Assembly (NCBI GenBank): GCA_002426575.1
Contig: DIRE01000071.1
Location: 1 to 39,782 of the forward strand
Reading direction: 5' to 3'
Source: Clostridiaceae bacterium UBA5444
GTDB taxonomy: Bacteria; Bacillota; Clostridia; Clostridiales; Oxobacteraceae
DNA: 39,782 nt
Shown here: in pieces, positions 33,001 through 39,782 of the stretch
How positions within the stretch are numbered: the first letter of the stretch is position 1
Layout of the letters: every line of letters begins with the position of its first letter
Translations under genes and position numbers: made by a program
Notes under the pieces: model-generated
Database searches by the model: none
Told to the model about the DNA's origin: nothing
What the model saw: only the letters and a program-made list of their open reading frames with translations

Positions 33001-33028
33001 CCAAAATCTAAATTCGTTACAATATATT
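33001..33028 (-). promoter_or_regulatory. Possible ECF promoter of the sigma operon
   Basis: On the minus strand TGTAACG is followed after about 16 bases by GGAGTTAT, about 30-60 bp upstream of the sigma gene. The AAC core resembles ECF -35 boxes; the -10 is not a clear match. A weak call. Confidence 0.3.
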
Positions 33029-33126
33029 TAAAAATGTTTTTATTCCATTACAAAAAAACTCACGCCCGTGTACATGATTTAGCATTAAGGAGTGCAAATA
33101 TAAAAATTTTGTCTTGAATTTACCTC

Positions 33127-33162
33127 AAAAAAATAACGAAACCCCTTGAAATCAAGAGGTTT
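33127..33162 (-). terminator. Terminator of the hypothetical exported protein gene
   Basis: On the minus strand AAACCTCTTG pairs with CAAGGGGTTT (one mismatch or wobble; 33162-33153 and 33148-33139) with a 4-base loop, then CGTTATTTTTTT. It lies 40 bases after the stop at 33202. Confidence 0.8.
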
Positions 33163-33201
33163 ACAATGCTATTTATGTGTCCTGCTTCGTATTATTTGTT
33201 G

Positions 33202-33690
33202 CTATGTATCAAGTTCATAATAATATAGAATATTGTTTTCAGTATCATAGATTCCAACAGTAAAATTTGCCGAATTTCTAGAAAGCAATTTAGCATCATC
33301 ACTATCCATGATTTCTCCCCCAAACCTGTCAACAAAGAACCAGTACCCTTTATCTATTTTGGGCATATTTACTTTTTCAGCCAAGCCATAAAACTGATAT
33401 AAAGCTATTTCTGTATTTTTCGTAAGGGGCAATGGCTTCCAATTAGGGTTGTTTTTAATTTGTATTAGAATCTTTTCAGATTTTTCCTCTTCAAATTTAA
33501 CTTTTGCCACTAAATCTCCATCTCCATGAAATCCACCATGAGTGTCCTCATACTCTACCCGTATGTTTTCGGGTATTTTTATACCTAAAGACTTTGAAAT
33601 TCCCTTATTTATAGAGTGAGTGTTTATGCTAAATTTAAAAATAATAATTAAAATTATAAATAATAATATCCATTTAAAATACTTTTTCAT
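33202..33690 (-). CDS. Hypothetical membrane-anchored protein
   Basis: A 162-residue protein with one N-terminal helix (KYFKWILLFIILIIIFKFS) and an outer domain holding a His/Gly-rich YEDTHGGFHGDGD segment and the later YWFFVDRFGG. It could be a lipid-free anchored or secreted protein. I do not recognise a characterised family. The start is the ATG at 33690, with GGAGG eight bases upstream; an ATG five codons earlier has none. It is followed by a terminator and stands alone between the phosphorylase and sigma operons. Confidence 0.75.
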   Translation of the reverse strand: MKKYFKWILLFIILIIIFKFSINTHSINKGISKSLGIKIPENIRVEYEDTHGGFHGDGDLVAKVKFEEEKSEKILIQIKNNPNWKPLPLTKNTEIALYQFYGLAEKVNMPKIDKGYWFFVDRFGGEIMDSDDAKLLSRNSANFTVGIYDTENNILYYYELDT

Positions 33691-33711
33691 CCATTTAACC
33701 TCCATTCTTTA

Positions 33712-33765
33712 AACTTTGACGTAATAGCTTTTGCTATCTCTTATTTAATTCTATTCAATGAATGC
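33712..33765 (-). repeat. Repeat of the 3' region of the GNAT gene, copy 1
   Basis: About 50 bases here closely match 38952-39002, same orientation, including AAATAAG-GATAGCAAAAGC and the TAAAGAATGGAGG end. Copy 2 is the end of the GNAT gene and its spacer. In both copies an ATAGC/GCTAT-like small hairpin is kept. Confidence 0.55.
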
Positions 33766-33781
33766 TATTACTATATTGGTC

Positions 33782-34561
33782 TTAGTCATCATCCATTGAG
33801 TACTTTATTGAATGATTTATAAAATCTTTCAATATATTGTCAAAATCTAGACTTCCCCATTTCCATTTTTCATCTTCTTGACTAATTGGATGTTTATCAG
33901 AAACAAGCAGTATCACATTTGCTTCTATTCCGTAATACTTGCTTACAGATAGCAAAGCAGATGACTCCATATCTACTGCCACACAACCCATTGTTCTCCA
34001 ATAGTTTTCTTTATAGAATGTTTCTCTATAAACTGCATCAGTAGTAACAGTATTTAATTGATATGTTTTAAAGTACTGGCTAAAATAACTCGCCCCTTTT
34101 AATACCATACTTGCAGATTGATTTATAAACTGGATACTCTCATAATAGTGCAGAGATGTTCCTTCCTCACTTAAAATCATGTTCGGAATAATTACATCAC
34201 CTACATTAACTTTGTCAGAAAATCCACCACACAAACCTATTAAGATAATGTCCTTAACTCCCAAAGCAACTAAAGTTTCTACAGTATCAGCAATAGCAGG
34301 AGAACCATATCCACCATGAACAAAGCATACATTAGGATGTCCTTCAATAGCTAGGCACTCACTTGTCCCAATAAATTTCGGAACTTTTTTAGTAATAACC
34401 TTTGCATTATAATTTTCTTTAAGATATTCCATTGCACACCCCATACAGAACACAACAGCTTTTGGTGGTAATTTTGTCATTTTCCCGCCCTTATGTGAAC
34501 TATCAATATGCTTTTTAGCAGTGATTACTGGTTCACTTTTATCTTCATTGTGCATCCACAT
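33782..34561 (-). CDS. Nucleoside phosphorylase-family protein
   Basis: A 259-residue member of the purine/uridine phosphorylase superfamily (PNP_UDP_1). It has the phosphate-site region VCFVHGGYGSPAIADTVETLVALG, the fold core IILIGLCGGFSDKVNVGDVIIP and the catalytic segment VDMESSALLSVSKYYG, ending in LLVSDKHP. It cleaves a nucleoside or related compound with phosphate, in purine/pyrimidine salvage. Upstream ATGs at 34618 and 34567 are possible, but the one at 34561 has GGGGGTG eight bases away. Specificity is open. Confidence 0.85.
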   Translation of the reverse strand: MWMHNEDKSEPVITAKKHIDSSHKGGKMTKLPPKAVVFCMGCAMEYLKENYNAKVITKKVPKFIGTSECLAIEGHPNVCFVHGGYGSPAIADTVETLVALGVKDIILIGLCGGFSDKVNVGDVIIPNMILSEEGTSLHYYESIQFINQSASMVLKGASYFSQYFKTYQLNTVTTDAVYRETFYKENYWRTMGCVAVDMESSALLSVSKYYGIEANVILLVSDKHPISQEDEKWKWGSLDFDNILKDFINHSIKYSMDDD

Positions 34562-34712
34562 TAACATCACCCCCATTTTATCCTTCCAAACCAATATAAA
34601 TAATATTTGCTTCATCATATCCTATACATATACATCAATTTTTTTCTCAATCTCCTTTATTTTATCAAATATATTAACTGATTCCTACCAAATTTTATTT
34701 AAAATAAAAAAC

Positions 34713-34765
34713 AACCTGCTAGTCTAAAGTAAAAATGGGCCTAATTTACTTTAGACTAGTAGGTT
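34713..34765 (-). terminator. Long hairpin, terminator-like, at the edge of the GC-rich patch
   Basis: AACCTGCTAGTCTAAAGTAAA (34713-34733) pairs with 34745-34765 with one wobble. The minus strand has GTTTTTTATTTT directly after, so it looks like a terminator for leftward transcription, yet no minus-strand gene exists to the right. It sits exactly where the truncated XRE gene begins. Confidence 0.55.
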
Positions 34766-35245
34766 TCATGGCAACAAGAGATTAAAAGCGAGCTTGCCTC
34801 CGAAGTGATTTTTCTGACCACTGGCGAGCGCCCAAAAGCGGCTGCAGTTCAGAAAGAAAGCGATGGTTCCGAATACTGGGCGAGCTGGATTATGGCCTAT
34901 TATCAGCGGCATAGCGGCATGAGGTTCTCTGACATAGTTGAAAACGGTCTGACTGTGTCAAAGGTGCTATCCCTTTATATTCTGCACGAAGCTGACGAAA
35001 GTAAATTTGTAGAAACCGCCGATCAGCTCATCGCCCGAAATAAACAAACCCGGATGTCAAAACTTAGCTTGATTCGTAAGGCAAGAGGTTTTACACAACA
35101 GCAGCTTGCCGATCAGTCGGGCGTCAAACTGCGTATGATCCAGCTCTATGAACAACGACAAAACAATATTAATAAAGCACAGACCAATGTTGTTTTGAGT
35201 CTGTCCAAAGCTCTCGGCTGCGAGATTGAAGATATTTTGGAATGA
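34766..35245 (+). pseudogene. XRE-family regulator, N-terminally truncated
   Basis: The frame runs from the end of the hairpin (WQQEIKSELASEV) through GTG 34805 to 35245. The C-terminal 65 residues are an XRE helix-turn-helix: LIRKARGFTQQQLADQSGVK, then LYEQRQNNINKAQTN and LSKALGCEIEDIL. The middle (SEYWASWIMAYYQRHSGMRFSDI) matches the conserved region of about 200-residue XRE proteins common in Lachnospiraceae. These have about 50 more residues at the front, so this copy has lost its start; GTG 34805 lacks a good ribosome site. Its GC content is clearly above its surroundings, suggesting transfer. Confidence 0.6.
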
Positions 35246-35393
35246 AAAATAAGGATGTACCCATGGACTTCCTGCTGAACCATATATCATGTAGCTTTGT
35301 GGAAATGATATATGGTGGATACATAATGACATGAAGCATTCCCCGGAAGAACTTGAGCGGTATTTTTCAGCAGTTGTGGATCCAATACTTTGA
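35242..35393 (+). pseudogene. Broken short frames following the XRE remnant
   Basis: An ATG overlaps the XRE stop (ATGA at 35242-35245) and opens a 30-codon frame ending at 35334 (MDFLLNHISCSFVEMIYGG). In another frame, 35331-35393 reads MKHSPEELERYFSAVVDPIL and stops. Both look like coding DNA with good composition but are too short; they are probably pieces of the gene that was partner to the XRE regulator. A 10-bp inverted repeat (ACCATATATC/GATATATGGT) lies at about 35279-35316. Confidence 0.4.
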
Positions 35394-35498
35394 CGCTAAG
35401 GATGCCAATAACCATCTAAATGGTGTAGAAAGAAATGTTGAAAAATATCAAAATAAGGGTAAAATATACTTATGTTTTACATAGTGAGGTATATAAAA

Positions 35499-36734
35499 AT
35501 GAATAGTATAATAAGCAAACTAGAAACATATGTATTTTGGTATCCTTTTATCATGTCACTGTTTTGGATAGCTGGATCTATACTGTTTAATAAAAATCGA
35601 GAAAAACAGGTAGATATAGATTTTGACGAAATAGATTGGCCAATGGTTAGTATTTTAATTCCCTGTTACAATGAAGAGGAAACCATTGAAGAAACTATTT
35701 CTTATATGGAAAAGATAGCCTATACAAATAAAGAGATTATTGCAGTGAATGATGGTAGTAAAGATGGAACTTGGAAACTATTGCATAAGTTAGCAAAACA
35801 ATATGACAATCTAAAAATTATAGATTGTAAAGAAAACTGCGGTAAGGCAAATGCTTTAAAACTAGCAACATTTGCATCAAAAGCTGAGTACTTAGTTTGT
35901 GTTGATTCTGATGCAGTGCTAGATTCATATGCAGTTCATTATTTAATCTATCATTTTTTATATAAGGGAGAAAGGTTGGGGGCTGTTACTGGTAACCCAC
36001 GGATACGTAATAGAGATACATTGTTAGCCAAATTACAAATAGTCGAATATGCTTCAATTATTGGAGCAATTAAAAGGTCTCAACGGATTTGGGGCAAGAT
36101 AATGACGGTTTCCGGTGTAGTTGTTGCCTATCGAAAGAAAGCATTAGTTGATGTAGGGTTGTGGGATCATGACATGATAACTGAGGATATTTCTGTTACT
36201 TGGAAATTGCAAGAAAGATTTTGGGATATTCGATATGAACCACGAGCCTTATGCTGGATGTTAGCGCCTGAAACTATTAGTGGTATTTGGAAACAAAGAA
36301 TCCGCTGGGCACAAGGAGGACAAGAAGTAATATTACGGCATTGGAAAATCATACTAGATTGGCGTCATCGCCGTATTTGGCCAATTTATTATGAACAATG
36401 GGCAAGCCTATTTTGGTCCTATTCTTGGGTAATTGTAACAGTATATTATTTTATTACTGCTAAAACCATTCAAGAATTATTCATATGGTTTACTTTTTCA
36501 TCTTTTGCATTAGTTTTTTTAAGTTTAATACAATTGTGGGCATCTCTAAGAATTGACAGCAAATATGATAATGTTATGCCATATTATTTATGGGCGGCTT
36601 GGTATCCAGTTGTGTATTGGGTATTAAATACAACCATTGTAATGTTTGCAATGCCAAAAGCCATTAAAAGTAGGAAAAGAGGAGGATATGCCACATGGAC
36701 AAGTCCAGACAGAGGGCAGCGGAAAGAGAATTAA
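35499..36734 (+). CDS. pgaC: Poly-beta-1,6-N-acetylglucosamine synthase (PgaC/IcaA type)
   Basis: A 411-residue GT2 enzyme. It has an N-terminal membrane helix (FWYPFIMSLFWIAGSILF), the catalytic domain VSILIPCYNEEETIEETI, DxD (CVDSDAV), the TED motif (MITEDISVTWKLQ) and QxxRW (KQRIRWAQGGQEV). Two or three C-terminal helices follow. It polymerises UDP-GlcNAc into PNAG, extruded through the membrane. The ATG at 35472 is possible, but 35499 has GTGAGG nine bases away and aligns with IcaA starts. It overlaps the next gene by 40 bases, typical of the operon. No clear promoter; TTGAAA at 35438 is a weak candidate. Confidence 0.92.
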   Translation: MNSIISKLETYVFWYPFIMSLFWIAGSILFNKNREKQVDIDFDEIDWPMVSILIPCYNEEETIEETISYMEKIAYTNKEIIAVNDGSKDGTWKLLHKLAKQYDNLKIIDCKENCGKANALKLATFASKAEYLVCVDSDAVLDSYAVHYLIYHFLYKGERLGAVTGNPRIRNRDTLLAKLQIVEYASIIGAIKRSQRIWGKIMTVSGVVVAYRKKALVDVGLWDHDMITEDISVTWKLQERFWDIRYEPRALCWMLAPETISGIWKQRIRWAQGGQEVILRHWKIILDWRHRRIWPIYYEQWASLFWSYSWVIVTVYYFITAKTIQELFIWFTFSSFALVFLSLIQLWASLRIDSKYDNVMPYYLWAAWYPVVYWVLNTTIVMFAMPKAIKSRKRGGYATWTSPDRGQRKEN

Positions 36735-37156
36735 ATCAATCCTTTATAATAAAATCAAAAAAATCATGGTGGCGTGAAATTATAGTTGGTATATTTTCAT
36801 TTATAGTATGGTTTTACTGCCTGACAGTAGTATACTTTTTTATTGATGCTATATTTTCATTAAATAATGAATATCCAAGGCTATTTAAAGTAGTTTTTAA
36901 AATGGTCAACATTGATATTCGAAACTTTTTTAAGATTGGTGGAATATTGTTTGTTTTAATTTACTTGTTTCTTTCAATTTGGATATATTATAACAAGAAA
37001 AAATTTGGGAATTTAACTCGCAGAAAATACCCTGGAATTACATCAAAGGAAGATTTAATGGGATTGAATGCAATTGATGAGTGTACCTTTGAAAAATTGC
37101 AAAATGAAAAAGTTATAATATTAGAAACAAATCCAATTAAGGATGGAGAACATTAG
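36695..37156 (+). CDS. pgaD: PgaD/IcaD-like accessory subunit of PNAG synthase
   Basis: A 153-residue protein with two membrane helices (around residues 30-55 and 80-100) and a cytoplasmic C-terminal tail. Its size, topology and position match PgaD, which stabilises and activates the synthase, in some bacteria in response to cyclic di-GMP. The gene starts inside the synthase gene; a GAGGAGG sequence precedes the ATG. Sequence likeness to PgaD is moderate, so the call rests mainly on context. Confidence 0.8.
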   Translation: MDKSRQRAAERELNQSFIIKSKKSWWREIIVGIFSFIVWFYCLTVVYFFIDAIFSLNNEYPRLFKVVFKMVNIDIRNFFKIGGILFVLIYLFLSIWIYYNKKKFGNLTRRKYPGITSKEDLMGLNAIDECTFEKLQNEKVIILETNPIKDGEH

Positions 37157-37157
37157 C

Positions 37158-38027
37158 ATGAAATTTACCATTGGAAAATTAATAAAAGTTTTAAGCATAG
37201 TGTTAATAATAATTATTATAACATTAGTTATTGTTGATAAATTAAGTATAGAAAAAAAACCAGCTATGGATTTTCCAGAACCACTAAAAAAAGACGGTTG
37301 TTTAGGCCTTACTTATCATCGTATACGTAGTGATAATACACTAACAAAGATAGTAGAGGGTTTAACTATCTCTGATGAGTTGAGGAATTATTCAGTTTAT
37401 GAAAGTGAATTTGAAAAACATCTACAAGTTTTAATGGAAAATCATGCTACATTTGTTACACCAGAAGAATTAAGAGAATACCATAAGACAGGTAATTATC
37501 CAAAGAATTGTGTTTGGATATCGTTTGATGATGTAGACCAATCCGTCTATAAGAATGCTTTTCCTATATTAAAAAAATATCAAATCCCATTTACTCTATT
37601 TATAATAGCAGGGCACGTAGGCGATAGTGATTTTGACAATCTCACATTAGTCAATTGGAATGAAATACAGGAAATGATAGATAGTGGACTGGCAACAGTG
37701 GGCTCTCATACACATGATATGCATTATCTAGTAGATGATAAACCTGTATTTTTTGATCCTGAACGAAAATTAGACTTTTTAGATGATTTAATAAAAAGTA
37801 AAAGTACTATTGAAACTAATTTAAAAGGAGTGGAAGTAGCAGACTTTGCCTATCCCTATGGAGAAGGAAAAGATGAATTAGTCCCTATCATCAAGGAAGC
37901 AGGATTTTTATCTGCATATATTTTAGCGCCAAGAGTTATATCTGAAGAAAACGCATCATATTGGCAAAATAGAATTTTAGTAGATGACACTGTATTTCAA
38001 GGGACTGTTGTGCCATGGCTAAAATAG
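37158..38027 (+). CDS. PNAG N-deacetylase (IcaB/PgaB-type polysaccharide deacetylase)
   Basis: A 289-residue polysaccharide deacetylase (CE4). One N-terminal membrane helix (LIKVLSIVLIIIIITLVIV) is followed by the NodB-type domain: CLGLTYHRI, metal-binding and catalytic Asp pair in WISFDDVDQSVY, and metal His pair in GSHTHDMHYL, ending in ADFAYPYGEG. It removes some acetyl groups from PNAG outside the cell, which makes the polymer adhesive. Start: the ATG at 37158 is one base after the previous stop and has GGATGGAG; the ATG at 37143 has none. Last gene of the operon; no IcaC-like gene follows. Confidence 0.9.
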   Translation: MKFTIGKLIKVLSIVLIIIIITLVIVDKLSIEKKPAMDFPEPLKKDGCLGLTYHRIRSDNTLTKIVEGLTISDELRNYSVYESEFEKHLQVLMENHATFVTPEELREYHKTGNYPKNCVWISFDDVDQSVYKNAFPILKKYQIPFTLFIIAGHVGDSDFDNLTLVNWNEIQEMIDSGLATVGSHTHDMHYLVDDKPVFFDPERKLDFLDDLIKSKSTIETNLKGVEVADFAYPYGEGKDELVPIIKEAGFLSAYILAPRVISEENASYWQNRILVDDTVFQGTVVPWLK

Positions 38028-38256
38028 TAAGACAGGGGGACGTCGTTTCACTGAAAAAGCGGAATTTCTCCCCCCTAACATAAATTTTCTACTTTGCAAT
38101 TTATTTCAAAACCGTAGCAGTAACACTGTCCTTTTGTTGCGGAACATAAGAAGAGTGCTAAATAACTCTACTTTAATCGTAACTATAGTCTTGAACTTTT
38201 AACTGTAAGCCTTTTGAAATTTGTTGATAGGGGACATACTCATAATAGATATTATT
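38028..38256. other. Intergenic region after the PNAG operon
   Basis: Contains a possible hairpin of AGGGGGA (about 38033) and TCCCCCCT (about 38072) with a large loop and no T-run. No frame is convincing. A terminator for the PNAG operon may be the GGGGGA/TCCCCC structure, but that is weak. Confidence 0.3.
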
Positions 38257-38652
38257 TTAATTTAACTTTTTGCTGTATAAATAATAAGTAGCCATATACA
38301 CTAACGGAAGTATTGCAAGAAATGATACTATATTTATTACGGTAAAATTCACACTATTAGACACCTCACCAAATTCAATAAAATATCGACAAATCATTCC
38401 TAGCAACAAACTAATAAATGAAACACTATATGTTTTTATAACCTTGTCCTTACCAAGCAAAGCAACAAGCATTAATGGCACTATATACACTGCATTTACT
38501 AAGTGTAAAATTATATTTGTATAGCCTGCATATTGCGGAAATAGTGGGAAACCTGCACAACCAACGAATATTGCAATATAAGCTATAAAAATTGTCCAGG
38601 ATAGTTTCTTGTTTTTATTTACCAACTTACTTAAATTGTTTATCTGTTCCAT
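38257..38652 (-). CDS. Small hypothetical membrane protein, four helices
   Basis: A 131-residue protein with four predicted membrane helices (about residues 18-36, 44-64, 72-92 and 100-124) and short polar ends. AGGAGG lies nine bases before the ATG. No family is recognised. It stands alone on the minus strand and probably has its own promoter in the upstream 320 bp. Confidence 0.75.
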   Translation of the reverse strand: MEQINNLSKLVNKNKKLSWTIFIAYIAIFVGCAGFPLFPQYAGYTNIILHLVNAVYIVPLMLVALLGKDKVIKTYSVSFISLLLGMICRYFIEFGEVSNSVNFTVINIVSFLAILPLVYMATYYLYSKKLN

Positions 38653-38974
38653 TTTACAAAACCTCCTATTATATAAATTATCTTCTCAACAAATTCCTAG
38701 TTTATCAGTATAACTATATAAATAATCACTAGCTTGTGGTTTCATATTATTATGTATTAATAAATTTTATTTTCATCTTATAAAAGCTTTCTTATGGATA
38801 GCAGCTAATGTTTTGCACTCAAGACATTCATGAGCCTTAGCTAGGCCATAAGAAATTTTCAGATTGTTATACTTTCGCTATAATACCTATTAATGAGCAG
38901 ACTATAATTAAAATATTTATACCCAATAACATTCAAATACCCCCATTTTTTTAACTTGGACATAATAGTTTTTG
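38653..38974. other. Intergenic region, one tiny possible gene
   Basis: A 322-bp region between the GNAT gene end and the small membrane protein. It contains only the possible 21-codon peptide at 38867-38932. I see no terminator with a clear T-run. Confidence 0.4.
38867..38932 (-). CDS. Possible 21-residue hydrophobic peptide
   Basis: An ATG at 38932 has GGGGGTATTTGA before it and encodes MLLGINILIIVCSLIGIIAK plus Val, almost one membrane helix with a C-terminal Lys. It follows the GNAT stop by 43 bases on the same strand, so it would be co-transcribed. A peptide of this size could be chance. The GGGGG ribosome site and clean hydrophobic run make it worth listing. Confidence 0.3.
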   Translation of the reverse strand: MLLGINILIIVCSLIGIIAKV

Positions 38975-39002
38975 CTATTTCTTATTTAGTTCTATGAACT
39001 CT
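38952..39002 (-). repeat. Repeat of the 3' region of the GNAT gene, copy 2
   Basis: Partner of 33712-33765. It covers the last codons of the GNAT gene (IELNKK and stop) and the spacer with AATAG-CAAAAA-CTATT, up to a GGGGG purine run. Confidence 0.55.
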
Positions 39003-39532
39003 CTTTTTAAAATTCTCATCATAACAAAATCATAATACTTGTAGTTATAGTAGTAGCCCTCTTCTTGAATACCTTCTTGCTTAAAACCAACCTTCTTATA
39101 AAAACTCAAAGCGTTATCATTGAAACCGACTACTCCTATAGATATCCTATTAAAATTTAGATATCCAAAAGCATAATCCATCATAAGATTAATTGTCTCT
39201 GTTCCATAGCCTTTGTGCTGATCCTCTTTATCTGGGAGTATGATTGTTAAATCCGTTGTTGCCCAAGCAGGGAACATCCTTAAGAGGCCTGTTTCACCAA
39301 TCACTTTGTTATCTGACTTTTTAACAACAGCAAACCAAACGCTGCCCTTATCACTTCTTTCAATGATTTTTTCTGCTTCAAAAGAACTAGTAGGATCTAC
39401 CGCCCCAATTTTTGACCTTGTATCAAAATCGTTATACCATTTGGTGAAAAAACCAATATCTTCTTTTATAAAAGGTCTAAGGTAAATGTTTTCAGACTCT
39501 AAAAATTTAGCTTTATAATCTATCTCTTTCAT
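38975..39532 (-). CDS. GNAT-family N-acetyltransferase (RimJ/RimL-like)
   Basis: A 185-residue acetyltransferase of the RimJ/RimL/SpeG-like GNAT group. IYLRPFIKEDIGFFTKWYND is near the start, the central strand is VIGETGLLRMFP, and the acetyl-CoA loop is in DQHKGYGTETINLMMDYAF with the C-terminal NDNALSFYKKVGF. The target (protein N-terminus, antibiotic, amine) is unknown. The ATG at 39532 has AGGAGATG upstream and fits family starts. An in-frame ATG at 39613 would add 27 unmatched residues; it overlaps the stop of a small frame (TAATG). Confidence 0.88.
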   Translation of the reverse strand: MKEIDYKAKFLESENIYLRPFIKEDIGFFTKWYNDFDTRSKIGAVDPTSSFEAEKIIERSDKGSVWFAVVKKSDNKVIGETGLLRMFPAWATTDLTIILPDKEDQHKGYGTETINLMMDYAFGYLNFNRISIGVVGFNDNALSFYKKVGFKQEGIQEEGYYYNYKYYDFVMMRILKREFIELNKK

Positions 39533-39612
39533 TATTGCATCTCCTAGGTTTTCCCCTCTAATAATAGTTTTTCCAGTCAAATTACCATCTCCATCTATTA
39601 TATTGTGACACA

Positions 39613-39744
39613 TTATGCTGATTTAATCATAGACCTTTTCCATCTTTTTAACTTTAAATAAGGCTCTTGAGGTAAAATACCTATAATAATAAAGCATATT
39701 GCTAATCCCTGTAAAAGGCCTAAAAATAAATTATCTTTGTTTCA
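39613..39744 (-). pseudogene. Remnant of a small membrane protein
   Basis: An open stretch on the minus strand encodes LFLGLLQGLAICFIIIGILP, then a basic tail YLKLKRWKRSMIKSA and stop at 39613. One membrane helix plus a Lys/Arg-rich end is protein-like. But the only ATG in place (39747) is followed at once by TGA, so there is no usable start. It looks like a small gene broken at its second codon. It lies at the right end of the window. Confidence 0.3.
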
Positions 39745-39782
39745 CATAATATAAATGATGTGCAATATTTAATATATCAACC

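Noticed and set aside
33202..33690. Hypothetical exported protein considered as the missing lactococcin-972-like bacteriocin
   Set aside because: Too long, anchored by a helix without a normal cleavage site, and lacking the family's Trp-rich beta-sandwich pattern; it also has its own terminator before the sigma operon.
35057..35332. 91-residue minus-strand frame over the XRE remnant
   Set aside because: It is antisense to a recognisable XRE helix-turn-helix domain and has no own support.
38028..38080. GGGGGAC-rich stretch considered as a REP/RAYT-associated repeat or transposase remnant
   Set aside because: Only one copy in the window, no transposase fragment readable and only a loose inverted repeat.

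Overview
The window reads as a low-GC, Gram-positive anaerobe of the Clostridia (Bacillota). The DNA is AT-rich by eye, Shine-Dalgarno sequences are strong and GGAGG-like, and TTG and GTG starts are common. The gene types also fit: BceAB-type exporter, old-yellow-enzyme remnant, lactococcin-972-type ABC pair, paired Fe-S/flavin oxidoreductases. I cannot name the species. I saw no rRNA, tRNA, CRISPR array, complete insertion sequence or prophage.

Layout. 1-2378: two halves of a heterodimeric ABC exporter (minus strand; the first runs off the left edge). A small excisionase-type DNA-binding protein is divergent from it, and each side has a good sigma-A-like promoter. 3000-4194: a decayed block with a methyltransferase carrying an internal deletion, an HD-family C-terminal fragment and a Cys-rich DUF3795 protein. 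4277-4753: YbaK-like deacylase. 4853-9459: ATPase, permease, response regulator and histidine kinase of a Bce-type peptide-antibiotic sensing and resistance module. 9544-13200: Rbs-type sugar ABC importer (lipoprotein, double ATPase, permease) with an intercistronic hairpin. 13403-15540: an unrecognised secreted protein followed by a one-TM protein, and a truncated second copy of the latter fused to an old-yellow-enzyme remnant; the promoter is duplicated too. 15468-16045: no gene, but several inverted repeats. 16046-18942: geranylgeranyl-reductase-like flavoprotein with a GltD-like Fe-S flavoprotein. 19313-20320: YbjQ protein and a YhhN/lysoplasmalogenase-type membrane protein.

20663-29052 looks like one mannoside-use locus: a GntR/HutC regulator, two different GH38-like enzymes and a ROK kinase on the minus strand, and a divergent long mannose-6-phosphate isomerase. 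The divergent promoter region holds three copies of a palindrome fitting GntR operators, two of them forming a perfect 23-bp inverted repeat. Inferred flow: cytoplasmic mannosides are cleaved, the hexose is phosphorylated by the ROK protein, and ManA passes it into glycolysis.

29148-32969: ECF sigma factor, zinc-binding anti-sigma and a lactococcin-972-type ABC pair in one operon, with no bacteriocin gene visible. 33202-34561: a hypothetical exported protein and a nucleoside phosphorylase. 34766-35393: a short, more GC-rich stretch with an N-terminally truncated XRE regulator and broken downstream frames. 35499-38027: poly-GlcNAc (PNAG/PIA) operon with synthase, PgaD-like partner and deacetylase, but no IcaC. 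38257-39532: a small membrane protein, a possible 21-residue peptide and a GNAT acetyltransferase.

The points I would look at first are the duplicated secreted/TM gene pair with its conserved promoter, the GntR operator array, the sigma-controlled lactococcin-972-type transporter without a bacteriocin, and the reductase pair.
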